A stretch of DNA of 64,000 nucleotides from Udeniomyces pyricola. Its lineage: Eukaryota > Basidiomycota > Tremellomycetes > Cystofilobasidiales > Mrakiaceae. The notes beneath the pieces were generated by a model that was not told the DNA's origin, ran no database searches, and worked only from the letters and a program-made list of their open reading frames with translations. The translations under genes were made by a program, and so were the position numbers. This document shows positions 1 to 12,700 of the stretch, in pieces; position 1 is the stretch's first letter; each line of letters begins with the position of its first letter. The stretch spans positions 31,957-95,956 of the forward strand of contig BCIK01000035.1 in the NCBI GenBank assembly GCA_039545295.1. The letters run 5' to 3'.

Positions 1-641
1 AGGACCAGCTCCAAACGACATGTCTGACGTTCGGCTTCGACTGGACCCCTGACGAGGCAGAAACAAAGAAGATGACAGAAAAGAAGAAGAAAAAAAAAGG
101 GGGGGGGGGGGGACGCAGTAAATGACGTCGAGGGATCATCCACATACGCAGATGCTCCCGAAAGGTAAAAAAAAAAAGCCTCGTGGATGATCACAGTGAC
201 AATCAACACAGAGATAGGAGAAGAAGGAAGTCGGAGGAGAGGATGACCCAAAGCTAGGAGGCACTCCTGGCCCATGAATGTTTAACGTTCCTCGTGGATC
301 GTCGGTGTAGATCCAAAACAATAGGATGGCGAGGTCAGTCACGAGTCAATGACCCCTAATGTACGATAAGCCAAATCGCAAAGAGGAGTCTGCGGATCTG
401 AGACTGAGCATCCATCACTCTACACAATCGGCCCATGCATACGTTTGTCAGAACAGCTCGCAGGTGAACAACGCACACGAGCGTGACCAGTCAAGTTATC
501 TCACATCATCATGTTCAATTCACCCTAGCGTTTGACTAACACCTGTTCGCACACGTCCATCACCAAAGGGGGTAAAACACACATCCATAGCAACGAGGAA
601 GGAAGGGAGGGAGGGGAAAAAAGGAAATCTATCGGGCAACA
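1..641. other. gene-free left edge, 3' flank of the phosphate carrier
   Basis: No reading frame here looks like protein on either strand. The stretch is the 3' flank of the minus-strand phosphate carrier that ends at 642. It carries an A9 run directly followed by a G14 run (positions 90-112). A gene whose end lies left of the window could contribute the first bases, but nothing recognisable is present. Confidence 0.6.
99..112 (+). repeat. G14 homopolymer after an A run
   Basis: Fourteen consecutive G follow nine A. A similar A-then-G tract occurs at about 56548-56575. Both lie outside coding sequence. The exact length is likely to be unreliable in short-read assemblies. Confidence 0.9.
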
Positions 642-2907
642 TTAGGCCTTGGCAATCTCGACTGTGTAAGGAATCAAGTATGGGAGCGCATAGAGAGACA
701 CATTCAGTCAGAAATCGGTTCGAGGCCATAAAGATAATTCAGACCGCACGGGCCAAGTTGCGCATGCCAAGAAAAAAAAATAAACGAAAATACTCACCAC
801 CACCGGTAGCTCCGAGAGCCGACTTTATGGAACCGTAGATAGAGAACTGAGCGGCGGTCAAGGTCTGTAAAGAAGCAATAGCATGGTCGGATCAGCGGCG
901 GTACAAAAGGACAAAGAGCGAGGAGCAAAGGACAAAAAAAGACAGAAACTAAAGCGAAGAAATCAACGTACTCCGATCATGACGAATCGAGCGGTCATAC
1001 CTCCGAAGAGACCCTTGACTCCGAGCTGCTTGGAGAGCGTAGCGAGTCGCGAGACCATGCCCTGTCCGGGCTCGCCCTTGGTCTTGTTCATTCGGGAAAG
1101 GAGAGTATCGGCAGGCTGAGAGATGAAAGCAGCGGCGAGACCAGCGATGACACCACCACCGAGGGAGAAGGCGGTCTTCTCTCCCGAGGTGAGCTCGGAA
1201 GGCTTCTTGCCAGACGCCGAGCAGATGTTCTCGAACGCGACCTCAAAGACGGCAAACTTGGCCATGGTGTAAGGAACCTGCTTGAACAGGATGGGACCGA
1301 AACCGGCGTAGAATCCAGCGACACCCTCCTCCCTGAGGATTCGGGCGAATCCACCTCCGAGTCCGTTGGCAAAGGTCGGCTGGGAGACGAGTCGGATTCG
1401 GACGGCCTCAAGGGGGCAGAGGGCAACGTCGGCGAAGAACTCGGCAATGGCGGCGGCTCCGAGGTAGATGGCCTGTCGGTTCTCTCGAGCAGCCTCGACA
1501 CCGTAGTAGTCAATGGCCTTCTTCTTCCAGAACTCGTCTATGGGAGGAAATGGGCAGATCAAAGATCAAAATCAGATGGAAGAGCAAGACATCGTAGGCA
1601 GCGCGAATCACGGATCAGCGATACATGCTTCAAAACACAAGACTCTCGAGGTAAACCGGCCAACAGACAACAAGAAACACAACGTACATCCTCCGAACTT
1701 GAAGGCACCCTGGATGGAGTAACCAACAATGGTGGGTCCGAGACCGGTCAAGAGAGCGGAGGCTCCGTCCTTGGCAATGGTAGACCTGAAGGCGCTGAGC
1801 ATACCCTGTACGTGTCGCCAAAGTTAGCAAAGGGATAAAGACGGTCGCAGTAAGGCAAATCAAATGCATCGAGTGACAAGAGAGGAAAAAAAAGGCAAAG
1901 ATCAGTAAAGGATAAAGAGAAGAAGGAACAAGGACCAAAGCACACAACAGAAGGGCGCGCGCCAGCAGCGAACCTTGTTGTAAACCTCGGGCTCAAGCTG
2001 GATTCGGGTCTTGACGACATCCATGGGGGTGAGGGCACCTGGGAAGATGTGTACGAAGATGAAGACAAACGCGATAGGAGGCAAAAGTGGACGGAATCGT
2101 CAGTTTGGGAAAGCCGATGAGCGCGTGTTTGCCGAGGCGAGGACCGGAGAGTGAAAAGAAGACGATCCTAGCGGGTGGATGATGGCAAGTGGGAGAAAAG
2201 AAGAAGAGGTCGTACCGTGGGTGATGGCACATCCGAGGGCACCGGCAAGGGCGAACCTAGCGTAAAGGTCGACACCCTGATGGGAGGTGGAACCGGGACA
2301 GGGGAGACATTGGGCGCAAATGAACGTGACGAGGGAAGGAAAGGAAAAGCGAAGGGAGAGAATGACAAGAAGCAACGGATGAGCCAAACGAAGTCTCTCT
2401 TATGGGTGCTGATCGATAGTCAGATGAGGATGGACTCGATGGGAGGATGGCTGGAGCGATCAAGTCAAGAGGCATGACTTGAAGGGGTCAAGGCACGCCG
2501 CTGAGCCAAGGGCAGACAAGGGCGAGCAAGGAAAGGAAGACGGAGAAGGGGAAAGGAAAAGATGGCCGCACGACGCCATCGCACCTATCCCCATCCATCC
2601 CCATGACCGGTCTTTTTTCCTTGCCTTATCGCTCCCCTGGCGACGACGAGTCTTGGTCCACTAGCACCATCACCAACCATCCAACCATCACACCACGACC
2701 ACTCACAGTAGGGACAGCGCCGGACTTCTCGAGGGCGAGCTGCTTAGCCTGCTGGGCCCTGAGGTCGACGGCGGATCCAGCCTGGGAGAGACCGTCCTTG
2801 ACCTGCTGCGACTTCTCGTCAATGAACTGACCGGCCTTCTTGCCCTGCTCGGCAGCGGAAGAGACCTTGAAAGCGGTGGCAAAGAGAGCGGAGGGCTGGT
2901 AGACCAT
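642..2907 (-). CDS. MIR1: mitochondrial phosphate carrier (SLC25A3 / MIR1 family)
   Basis: Imports inorganic phosphate with H+ across the inner mitochondrial membrane for ATP synthesis. Seven exons can be followed by frame and conserved sequence: 2907-2707, 2276-2216, 2038-1974, 1805-1688, 1537-972, 864-798 and 661-642, together 365 codons plus stop, the usual length of the family. Three carrier repeats are visible, with signatures [10 protein letters not shown] (exon 3), [11 protein letters not shown] (exon 5) and a third variant, [12 protein letters not shown]. Phosphate-carrier hallmarks include the segment [20 protein letters not shown] and [10 protein letters not shown]. The start at 2907 opens a hydrophilic, helix-prone N-terminal region. 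The last exon is only 20 nt and encodes VEIAKA plus stop. All six introns have GT-AG ends. Identity is secure; MIR1 versus a PIC2-like paralogue was not distinguished by alignment. Confidence 0.96.
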
Positions 2908-3437
2908 GATGGAGGAGATGAAGGAAGAAGGGGGGGGGATAAGGGGAGAGTCGAGAAGTGGGGTGGAGGTTCGCAAGGGAAGCCGCCCGGCTTTTCGACC
3001 CAGCCAAAAGGAGAGAGGCAGCGAGAGAGAGAGCGGCTTGGATGGTCGTCTTCCGTGTTTCTTTTTCTTTTTCTTTTTCTTCTTTTTATATTTCCCGGCG
3101 TCCCATCCGCCACATTGCATCCCACTCATATCTTCTTCGTATATCTCCCCTAGTACCGTCTCTCTGCTCATCCCTTCTTATTCCGCTGCCGATCGCTCAC
3201 TCACATGCTCCGTCTCTCCGTCGCTGACGCAACTCATTCGGAGCTCCTCGGCGATCTTGGTCGATCCGTCTAAATCTTTTCCACAAGCCATTTTCTTTTC
3301 GCTTACGTACACATCCGCACTGGACCTCGTCACCAGAGGCATGTTCGTCCTCAAAGCCGTCCACCCAAACTCGTCCAATCCGTCTTGTCCCTTATTTCTC
3401 TCGCGTCGACGACGTACCTTCCCTTCATCGTGCTCCC
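2908..3437 (-). promoter_or_regulatory. intergenic: phosphate carrier promoter / BZZ1 3' flank
   Basis: About 530 bp between two minus-strand genes. On the plus strand it has a (CTTTTT)n-like tract at about 3061-3085, so the carrier's sense strand is purine-rich there. No further gene is visible: the long plus-strand frame across 2906-3844 overlaps the conserved SH3 exons of BZZ1 and is a shadow. Confidence 0.6.
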
Positions 3438-6400
3438 TCACTCAACGTAATTACTCGGGAAGATGCCGACTCTGCCCTCAGCCGAACGACCTTCAGCCCA
3501 TCCTTCGCCATACTCGAATCCTCGCTCCGTCAGCTCTACCTGTTGACCCGTCACGAGATCTAATTCGTCCGAGCCGGTCGAGCTGTAATCGTACAGGGCC
3601 GTCACTTTCAATCGTACGATCAAGACGGTGGGTAAAACAGGGCCACATGCACACGTTCGTCAGCTATCCAATCCAACCAGTCCCTCATCCACGGCCAAGT
3701 CACTCTTTGGATATTCACCAAACTTTCCAGTGCCCCCGCTGGCGGGGATCGGGCGCGAGCTTGGTATCGGCGGTCCATCAGAGATGTCCTCGACGTACGT
3801 CGCCGGGATCAGACCAGAGCCGCCTTCACCGTCATGGACTTTGACCCAGCCCGATCCATCATCTTCTTCTAAGATAGTCACGAGTTCACCCTCTAAAGTA
3901 AGACGAGATGGAAGGGGGAGTTTCACAAAGGGGAACCAAAGTCAGAGATATAGAACCTCCCCCCCCCCCTTCATATTGTCAAGCACGCGCCCAGGAACGT
4001 GAAACTCACCATTAACGGTCAATTCAAACTCGGACGTCGCAGCATAATCAAAAGCGACCCGAGCCGACCTTCCGTTGACCTCGTCAAGCTCGGCTTCCTC
4101 AATGGCAGATGACGCTCCGGCTCCACTCGGCGCCATCAAGGATGGGGTATTCGTTCGGGACGTAGCTGAGGAAGGTGTTCGAGAGAGAGCCGAGGAGGAC
4201 GCAGTCGAGGCCGAGCGGTTAAGGCCGAGTGTAGAGGTCGATAGACGACGAGGAGCACCGGCCGAGCGGCAGTTGGAAGGAATCTACAAGCATCATGAGC
4301 AGCGATCGATGAGCGTAGTAACAATTTTTTTTTAGACAAGTACATGAGCAAATGTCCATGAATTGACCAACCTTGAGTTCACATTTTGCGTGAACTAGAA
4401 GATTAGAGGTCAAAGCGAAGATAATCAGTGAGGTGGACCTGGAAGACAAAAAGGAAGAAAGAGCAGCCAGAGGGAACCGCCGACTGACCGGTAATGCCAC
4501 AACCTCTACACGTCTTTCCCTGCTTGGACAGACCCCAAATCGACGACTTGCTAAGCCGAGGGGAATCAACGCAAGAGTCATGGTGGCTGCATCAGCGCTC
4601 GAAGCTCCAGACGTATCGAGCCTGCTTGTCATAGCTGCACTCGCTGATCTCCAAGAGAAGCATATGCAGGGGAAAAATCGTATAGGAAAGAAAAGGGTTG
4701 CATGACTCACCAGTGAGCACAGCTCGTCGGTATGGTGAAGGCTGTACCTTTGAAATCGTGCGGCTGCGCAGCTCCTTGATCGTCTGTAGCCGAGAACGAA
4801 GGAATGGGGGATTCTGATCCGGTGAACAGGAGCTCATAGAATGCTGCTTGCTTGATGAGAATACCAGAGAAGCTGGCGGTTTAAAGGGGGAAGGGGTTGT
4901 GATAAGAGCGTAAAAAGTGATACTGACCTCCCAAGGCTTCCTCGAGCAGATGGATGACAACTCCACTCGCGGTCACCTGGTTCGACAGGGTGACGACCTC
5001 GGTCATGTTGCCAAGCATAGACTCCATGATCTTGTCCGGGTCGCCTAGCGTAGGATCCATCGAGTACCTCGAGACGAGGACCACGAGCTGATCCAGTTCT
5101 GACGCCTTGATGTCTAGTACGGGGACGATTTGAGCGAGTTTGGCATGGGAGCGAGCGAGTCCTAGGGAAATCCACAAGTAGACCGGAGGAGGAAATGACG
5201 TGACGAAGATCGAGGATAGTTGTGCAAAAAAGTGCGTTTGTCTCTTTAAGCTTACATTGCCTTGGCATCGGTCTCATACCAAACTAGCACACACCCGCGA
5301 GGTAAAAGGAAAGACACGGGATACGAACTATTCTGACAAACAACCTTGGGTCCTGGCTCAAGGTTCATGTTGCCCTCTTCATAAAACCCATCGGCGGGCT
5401 CCCATTGCCACCCGTCAGGTTCCTTCCAAGCACCCACGCGGACGTTGTGTTCGATAAAGAGCCCTATATCGCTCTCTAGCTGCACGGTCTTGAGCGAAGC
5501 CAGGGTAGAATCGGTGAGGGAGCCTAGTGTGGCGTGATGGGCAGAGCAGAGTGTCTGAGATGTCGTAAAGAGAGAGTGAAGGGTCGATAGGGAAGATAGA
5601 TGGAGGTCCTCTGTTGTTTGGGAAAGGAAAAAACAAAGCCATCAAGAAGCTGTCTTAGTGTGGAGACCGACGTAATGCAACGCAAGGGAGGTGGGTGCAC
5701 ACTCACGCAGTTTATCCTCAAAAGCTGGCAAATCCTCCCGATAGAACTTTTCTTTGATTCGATTGGCGATTGCAATTTGGGCGAGGTACGTATTTTTCCT
5801 CTCCCCAACGACAATTTTCGCCTCGTCATATGCTTTGAGGACTCGATCGGCATGCTTATCGTTGGACGAAACCGAACGCTCGTACTTGAGTCGGGCGGAC
5901 TCGAGGTCAGAGCAGGCAGCTTCATATTTCGACTTTGCCTGAAGAGGACGACGGAAGATAGGCCATTGATACGGCCGGTCAGTCTAACTAGGCTGAAGAT
6001 GCTAGAGTGGCTGACAAAGGCCAGATGTACAAGATGAGCAGATGGGACGGCTGGAGAGAAGGACTGCCAACAGTACTTGCCTTGAGACGATCGTGGTAGT
6101 GATCATCGCGTTGCTGGACGAGATCTTTGTAGTATGTCTCGTACTACGGAAGAGGAAAGCAATGATAATTATAAGTCTGTCGCCGCTCCATAGTCACTGG
6201 GATGCAAGTCAACGGGTACCTGGTCGTAACCAACGTACGCGATCCTTGATGACGCCTTTACGTCGCGCCTTTTCTTTGAGCTCAGCTGCGACAGTTGTCG
6301 AGAGTTTATCAGCGAGTTGGATATGAGAGGAGGCTGTAGCTTCTGAAGCAGTGATGATGGCGAGGATGGACTGGTTGAAGGTGCTACAAGCGGACCAAGC

Positions 6401-6785
6401 TGATGTATGAGCTTCAGGGGGTCTGGTACAGGGAGCCATGACGTGTGACGACCTTTCGTCTGCCGCCTCACTGTTGAGCGCTGCGGACACGCCGACAGAC
6501 CGACGGGGAGCTGGTATGGATGTAAAGTGAGGTGATGACCGACCTCTGAGCACTAGTGGCAGCACCTCCCTGGGTGCCAAGCCAGAGCGCGTCGCCTTTC
6601 CTGGCCTTGTGTTCGCCAAACTTCCGGGTGAGATGCTGAAGCTTGGACGCGTACTCGCGCTCGAGGGCGAGGCGGGCGTCGACGAACTCTTGAACGTCCG
6701 AGTAGAAGCCAAGAAAGTCGCCGATGTGAGTGAGGATGGACTGAGCTTGATCGGGTAAACGGGAGCCGTAGGATTGAGCGGACAT
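3438..6785 (-). CDS. BZZ1: BZZ1-like F-BAR / C1 / double SH3 actin-regulatory protein
   Basis: Membrane-curving adaptor of cortical actin patches that links endocytic membranes to Las17/WASP-type actin nucleation. From the N-terminus, starting at 6785 (MSAQSYG), I see an F-BAR domain (IGDFLGFYSDVQEFVDARLA and, later, KSKYEAACSDLESARLKYER), a C1 zinc-finger-like segment (FTIPTSCAHC, WGLSKQGKTCRGCG, VHAKCELK, ending IPSNC), and two SH3 domains: ARVAFDYAATSEFELTV...GLIPATYVE and TALYDYSSTGSDELDLV...GIFPSNYVE, with the stop right after the second. This order matches filamentous-fungal Bzz1. Exon 1 probably ends at 6554 with an unusual GTGCTC donor, joining to TWSAC. One intron uses a GC donor (GCAAGT at 6080-6075). 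The SH3-SH3 linker intron has a weak AG acceptor that I placed by phase. Start, stop and domains are firm; some middle junctions are not. Confidence 0.92.
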
Positions 6786-7260
6786 GGGCAGGAGGGTCGA
6801 ATATGTATGGGTTGGTTCGTGGTGGATGTGAGATGAGATGACGGGAGCCCTGCTGCGGGTTGCAAGGCAAAGAGTACTGCTCATGTATATCTTGATGTAT
6901 ATATGATGGTCTCAAAGCGATAGGAATTTGGTCGCACGACGGTATGAGACTGCATAGCATACATATATATAGGCACGCTGGTCGAAGCCATGTTGGGAGA
7001 TGATGGACTGATGAGAAGAAGAAGATCAAGAAGAATCTAATCCGGAGCGCCCAAAGCAAAAAGCCTGATTATCATAAGCGAAAGGGGAACGAAACACTCG
7101 CCAACACTCGCTGCCAGACACTCCGACGACTTCTCTTCCAGTCGACTCTTAGTTCAGTCCAGTCCACCTAGACTCATTGCATCGTACTACCCGATCGTTC
7201 CTCACCACTCTGCTAGCTATCCACCCTCTCCATATAGATCATCACCAAACGCCCTCTAAA
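6786..7260. promoter_or_regulatory. divergent promoter BZZ1 / uL5m
   Basis: A 475-bp spacer between divergent start codons. It contains AT-rich stretches near 6890-6970 (TATATATG and ATATATAT motifs) closer to BZZ1 and a pyrimidine-rich leader before the uL5m ATG. No coding content was recognised. Confidence 0.6.
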
Positions 7261-8445
7261 ATGGCCGCCCGAAGCCTCACCTACCGTCTGCCTTCCCTGC
7301 TCGCTGGGCCAAAGGCCGTGTCGACCCCTTCATTTTCGCCCGCCTCCATCGGTTTCTTTGCCTCCCGAGCCTCCTCCTCCTCTTCTTCCGACTCCGCCAC
7401 CTTCACTTCCTCCTCTCCCGCTAGCACATCCTCATCCAACTCCAGCCCTTCCTCGCATCCTGCCGTCCCTTCACAGCTTCATACCTCGGCGAGCGAAGCT
7501 TACGCCGGTTACGTCCTCGACTCGGCCACCAAAGGCTCCAACCCTGCCACTTTCTCCCAGATCTTGCCTGTCGTCCCCCCGCTCAATGCCCTTGACATCA
7601 AGGACCTCGTCGTCGGTCCCTCGAGCAAGAACCGGCTCCAAGATTTCTACCACGAATCGCTTCAAGATGATCTCCTTTACCTCACCTACGACCACCCGCG
7701 CGCTATCGACCCGGACCTCCCAAACCACAACCCGACTTGGTTCGAACGCGAGCCCAACAACCCTTTCGCCATTAACCGAATCACGCCTAAGCCTCGAGGA
7801 CGGCGAGCAACAGTCATTCCTCGTCGAGCCAACGTAGACGCGAACAACGTTGTCCGAATTGAGTCCATCACCCTGACGACCATGGTCAAGGAGGCTATCA
7901 AGACCAAATCCCACCTCCTCGGCGCCCTCCACGCCTTCCGAACCATCACCGGCCAGGTCAATGGAACTCGCGGCGATCGCAACAATAAGGGTGTCAAGGT
8001 CGTCTACGCTCGCAAGGGTGCTGCTACTTGGGGACTCCGAAGCGGCATGCCCGTTGGCGCCAAAGTTGTCCTCCATGGCGGGGACGCGTACCGATTCCTC
8101 GAGGTCCTCACCGAGTTTGTCTTCCCGCGACTTCGAGAATGGCCTGGCCTCAAGCTTCACCACGGTCGAAACGAGGACCCTCTTTCCGAGTCGTCGACCT
8201 CATCGACTGTCTCTCTTGGCTTCGGTCGCGAGGCCATGGCGCTCTTCCCGCAGATTGAGTCGTGCCTCGACTCGTACCCGCGCATGTACGGCTTTCACGT
8301 CAACATCAACACCAACCAGCGCGGTCTCGGCGCTCAGGACCGATCGAGGACCCTCCTCAGTGGATTGAGGGTGCCCTTCTATCAGCCAGCGTACAAGAAG
8401 CCTAAGAAGAAGACCGTTTACTCCAAGAAGAAGTCCTCCAAGTAA
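7261..8445 (+). CDS. MRPL7: mitochondrial large-subunit ribosomal protein uL5m (L5/L7)
   Basis: Component of the mitochondrial large ribosomal subunit near the central protuberance. It is a single exon of 394 codons, unusual beside its intron-rich neighbours. The ATG at 7261 sits in context AAAATGGCC; the longer frame from 7177 includes 5' UTR. The first ~95 residues are Ser/Ala/Arg-rich (mitochondrial targeting and low complexity). The ribosomal L5 core follows: ITLTTMVKEAIKTKSHLLGA, GVKVVYARKGAATWGLRSG, GDAYRFLEVLTEFVFPRLRE, VSLGFGREAMALFPQIE and GFHVNINTN. The C-terminus is a Lys-rich tail ending YSKKKSSK, fitting rRNA contact. The 230-aa antisense frame across it is a codon-usage shadow. 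Not cytosolic RPL11, given the N-terminal extension and sequence. Confidence 0.95.
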   Translation: MAARSLTYRLPSLLAGPKAVSTPSFSPASIGFFASRASSSSSSDSATFTSSSPASTSSSNSSPSSHPAVPSQLHTSASEAYAGYVLDSATKGSNPATFSQILPVVPPLNALDIKDLVVGPSSKNRLQDFYHESLQDDLLYLTYDHPRAIDPDLPNHNPTWFEREPNNPFAINRITPKPRGRRATVIPRRANVDANNVVRIESITLTTMVKEAIKTKSHLLGALHAFRTITGQVNGTRGDRNNKGVKVVYARKGAATWGLRSGMPVGAKVVLHGGDAYRFLEVLTEFVFPRLREWPGLKLHHGRNEDPLSESSTSSTVSLGFGREAMALFPQIESCLDSYPRMYGFHVNINTNQRGLGAQDRSRTLLSGLRVPFYQPAYKKPKKKTVYSKKKSSK

Positions 8446-9789
8446 AGCAAGGCGTTTTTTTTTGTGTGTGTGTGTGTGTGTGGGTCGGATCGGCAAGGCA
8501 GGGAGGGAGGGAGCAGGGGGAGATGGAAAAATGAGGGAAGAATTTGACAGCGTGGTCGATTCGAGAGAGCGATGGACTAGGGATGACGGACTGGAACTGG
8601 ACACAGACGGGGTCTTCAATCGGCGAAGGAAACGACAGATGGATTTTGAGAGGAAAATGGTATGGAATCTGTCAAAGGTGAGTAGTGTATTTGTGTTCTT
8701 CAGCGATCCCTACTGCTTGTCTTGCTATCTTGGCTTCAACTGTCCATGTTGGCGCGCTATGGTTGACACAGAGCCCATCATTCCATTTTTCATCCCCTGA
8801 TCTCTGCCGATTCTGGTTCATCTTTGCTTGTTTCGTGCACGTATCAGTCAAACCACTCCAAAATAATTCTGTCACCTCTGAACTCCAGACTGTTCACCGA
8901 CGAGGGAGGGGGAGTGCGTAGGGCTGGGAAGTTGATGGAAGAACCGATAGAAGAACTTTTTTTTTTCCTCGGTTGTGTACTGAGTGCTGCTTTGTGCTTT
9001 GCGCGACAAGGTCCAACGTCTACCGGTGTTGTCAAAGTATGGACTTCTTGGACCTCGAGGTCTAGTTGGGTAACGTGAAGATCATGATGGTGTACATACG
9101 CGGCGTCGACCAATACATATGCATGTCAAAGCCAGTAAGAAAGGGCAGATGAAGAACAATGATTTGAGCATAAGCTTTAAGTGATTCATTTATTATAAAC
9201 GCACGTCCGATTTGGTCAAGTCGCGATAAAGTTTGGCGCGTGCGCGAGAAATATTTGTTGATTTAGATCAGACCGGATCAGGCTGCAGCTAGCTGGCCGG
9301 AACGATCGATGTCGCGGTAAGAAGTCTCGCCTAATATGTGCCTATGGCCACGACATGATGCACGATGTGTGGTGATTCAAGTTGAGCGCACAAGACAGAG
9401 GCGATGTGGGTGAGCGGGATGAAAAAGGTTGGAGATCGATATACGTGCAGGCTAAGTCATTAAGCACGCGAGACTCAAGAAGAGGGTAGACGTAGAAAAG
9501 CCGAGTGAAGAAAAACATAAGCCGAGCCAAGCCGAGCTAAGTTGAGTTGTTTGGTTTCAAGAGTCTCAAGCAAATGCGGGGCCGACAGTTCTGCGTTCTC
9601 GACCTTTCCGCCTCACCAAGATCATCACCACCCCGTCCCGACCCCAACCTTCCCTTCATCCTTCACCACGCCGTCGACGCGTCCAACCTCGTATCAGCCT
9701 CGCTATCATCGTCGTGTAGCTCCTCTCTCGCCCTTCTCCTCCTTCTCCCTCATTCACCAAATCAGCTTAGCTCCCACCTTCCTTCCTAC
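8446..9789. other. 1.34-kb intergenic region between uL5m and TED1
   Basis: No gene is supported. The region starts with the uL5m 3' end and a (TG)10 tract (8463-8482). Its right half (about 9100-9540) is AT-richer and dense in short palindromes. A GCCGAGC/AAGCCGAGC short direct repeat lies at about 9518-9540, and a strongly pyrimidine-rich leader precedes the TED1 start. It probably holds the TED1 promoter and 5' UTR. Confidence 0.6.
8463..8482 (+). repeat. (TG)10 microsatellite
   Basis: Ten TG dinucleotides follow a T run, just 3' of the uL5m stop. Confidence 0.95.
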
Positions 9790-12700
9790 ATGGCATCCGG
9801 CTCGTCGCCAACACCGCTGAGGAAACGTCGAAGCGCAGGCTCAAAGAGCGCCTCCCTGCTTCTTCGCTTCAGCTGGATCGTTGTCATCATTTGGTGTGAA
9901 GTGGGTCATGACCCCTGCCTTACATTCCAACCATGCTCTCAAACCCTGACTCGTACTTGAGCGAGATCCGACCTGATTTGAGGCAAATCCTGTCTGATCA
10001 CACCGCTACTCTTTACCTTTGTCATGGCGCTCCCCTGTGCTAGATCGGCGAGGTGAGTACGCTCTCTTTTCGCTGTCTTCAACGTTTTCTTCCCGGCCTA
10101 TTCATACAAAATTCCTCAGCTCCTAATCTTGCACTCGCTATCATCTCCAGTTCTATTGGTCCGTCCGAACATGCAAGTGGAGCAAGCTCGAGCGACGTCT
10201 CGCCGACGCTTCTGCGTATACAGGGGTTTGTTCTTCGTTCTTCCAGCAGTCAGTCACCGCCCCATACATAGCATCTTTCAGATCACTCACCTCAGTTCTT
10301 TCTGTCCCCACGCCTGGATCTTTGTCTTCTCCAGACAAAGGCAAGACCGACGCGAGTCTTGCTCATTTCAGATCCCAATCTGCTGCCATCCCAACCCGTC
10401 CCTCCTCCGACTGCCCTGTCCGGTCGGTCGGCATCTTCCTCGTCTGCTCCCTTACCCTCATCTTACCCCAAGTCACTCTCGTGGTCCGAAACAATCAGGA
10501 GAATGGTGGTTGACAATTACCTTCGCAAGAGCTGGAGCGTTGTCCGGAGGTTGGGCCCTGATGGGGTCTTCTTTCTTGGCGACATGCTAGAGAGCGGACG
10601 AGCGAACTGGGACGATGAGCAGTGAGTAATTTGGATCGGTGGCTGATCCTCCAAAGACATACATGAACTACATTTGGGGCTCAACCTCCAGTGGCCAGGA
10701 ACTAAACGCGTTCAGGGAGCCTCCTGAGATCAGGGGTTGAGGGCAGCCTAGCCCGGACGCTGGTCAGACCGGATGTTTCGGCGTATTAACGGTCAAACTG
10801 ACCGACGCCTCGTTGCTCTCGCTTGTTGATCTTGCAGATACAACCGATATGCATCTCGGTTCAAGTCCATCTTTGACTATCCTCTGGGCGCCAACGTCTT
10901 CTACATCCCAGGCAACAACGACATCGTCAGTTCTGTTCCGTCCGTCACTCACGATTATCGCATCTGAATTCTTCGGTTGAGGCCGCTCATCTTTCGGTTC
11001 CGATCGCGTATCTTTTCTTCCTTTCGGTTTGCTCGCGTTCGTGCTCACCTCTGTTCCCTTCGCTGTTTCTCACATTGCAATGCCTGTGGATGCATGCTGC
11101 TCAGGGTCTTGGCACCTCACGTCATTTCTCACCTCATGCCCGCGACCGTTATCGAGCAACGTTTGGAGAGGAAATCAACCACACCCTCGACCTCGGCAAT
11201 CACACGTTCGTTCTGCTCGATGCTATCGGACTGGTTGAAGAGGATTACCGAGTGAGTTCTTGATCCGTCTGTTCTCAACACGATTCGCGTCAAACATCTC
11301 GCACAAATGACGACTGATCAGAACGAGTCCTTTGATGTGACCCTCTCTTGATTCCCTCATTCAGCGGTACGCGAGCGAGGTTCGATTCGGCGAGTGGGAT
11401 GGAGCTGAGGGAGGAAGTATCGACTTTATCCAGGCCCTCGGTCAAAGTGCGAACGCATCTCTGCTGTCTGGTCTACATCTTGTGGCAAGGGATTGATTGT
11501 ACTAACGAAGCTCCTGGCGTCTTACTCTCCTCATGTTTCCCTCACCGTCTATAGCTCCGTCCTCGTATCCACGAATCGTCCTCTCGCACATTCCACTCAA
11601 CCGCAAGGAGCGAGTCGACTGTGGCCCTTTGAGGGAAAAGGGGCCGATTCGACCTGGTGCTGGCCTGGGGTTCCGACGCTTGCTGTGAGTGGTGTCCGTG
11701 TTTGATGACTTTGATAGGAGGCACGACGGTGACCGGAGGCAAATCTGACGATCTCGCATCTCTTCCGGTTCATGCTGCTCACAGTGGAAGTCAGACCACC
11801 AATTTCTTGCTGAACAAGATCAAGCCATCTCTTATCTTTTCTGGGGACGACTATGAGTGAGCACAGCGAGTTTTGTTAACCGGTCTCTCAACGATGCTCA
11901 TCTGATGGCTGATATTGGTCATACTTCCTACCCGTGTCCTATCAGCATATGCGAATACAATCATCCGAGCTCAGTCCGTGAAGTGACCGTCAAGACGTTC
12001 TCTCCCGCTCTTGGCGTTTCTCGACCAGGTTTCCAAATCCTTTCTCTCATTCCGGGTGACCCGACGGATTCCACTGTTATCACTCATGCTGACATGTCGT
12101 GCGAGCTCCCGAATCAGCTCGGTATTTACTGGAATGTATATGGGGCGTTTGGGTCAGTGGACATGGATGTCGTTTTGTCAGGCATTCAATCGGGTCGGAT
12201 TGATCTGTCATTTACTGACATCCTCTCCTTACGTTGATCACAGTGCATTCACCCTCCTTCTGCTCCTCTTTCTCAACGTTCGACGCTCCATGACGTCTCG
12301 TCCCGCCCCCCGTCGGGCCTCTTCTGCATCTGCTCACAGTCGACCTACCAACATCCACGTTCCGCCCAATCCATATGCCTCGCTTTCCAAGGTCTCGCAA
12401 TCCGGCTACTCGACACCAGCTTCGCTTCGATCGCCTCGCATGCCGAAAACGCCCTTGGTCGCGCCCACTCCAACCCGACGGACCTCTCGTAGCGTTCCTG
12501 CGAGCCCGGCGTTGAGCCCGAGAAATTCTATCTTTGCCGACACCTCGGAAGACGATGACCATCATCGCTCTCATCCTCAACGGGGCGTTTCACAATCGTC
12601 GAGGCCCTCGTTTAGCGCAAATCGACCCAGCTCTCCTCTTGGACGCAGTCCATCGTCCTTCTTTGGCCAGGCAGCTCCTCTTGACTCTCCAACGGACCTA

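Noticed and set aside
2906..3844. 312-codon plus-strand open frame
   Set aside because: It overlaps the last BZZ1 exons antisense and runs over a pyrimidine-rich promoter; no domain is visible and the minus-strand SH3 reading is clearly conserved.
7471..8163. 230-codon antisense frame inside uL5m
   Set aside because: A shadow of the codon bias of a strongly conserved gene; no recognisable motif.
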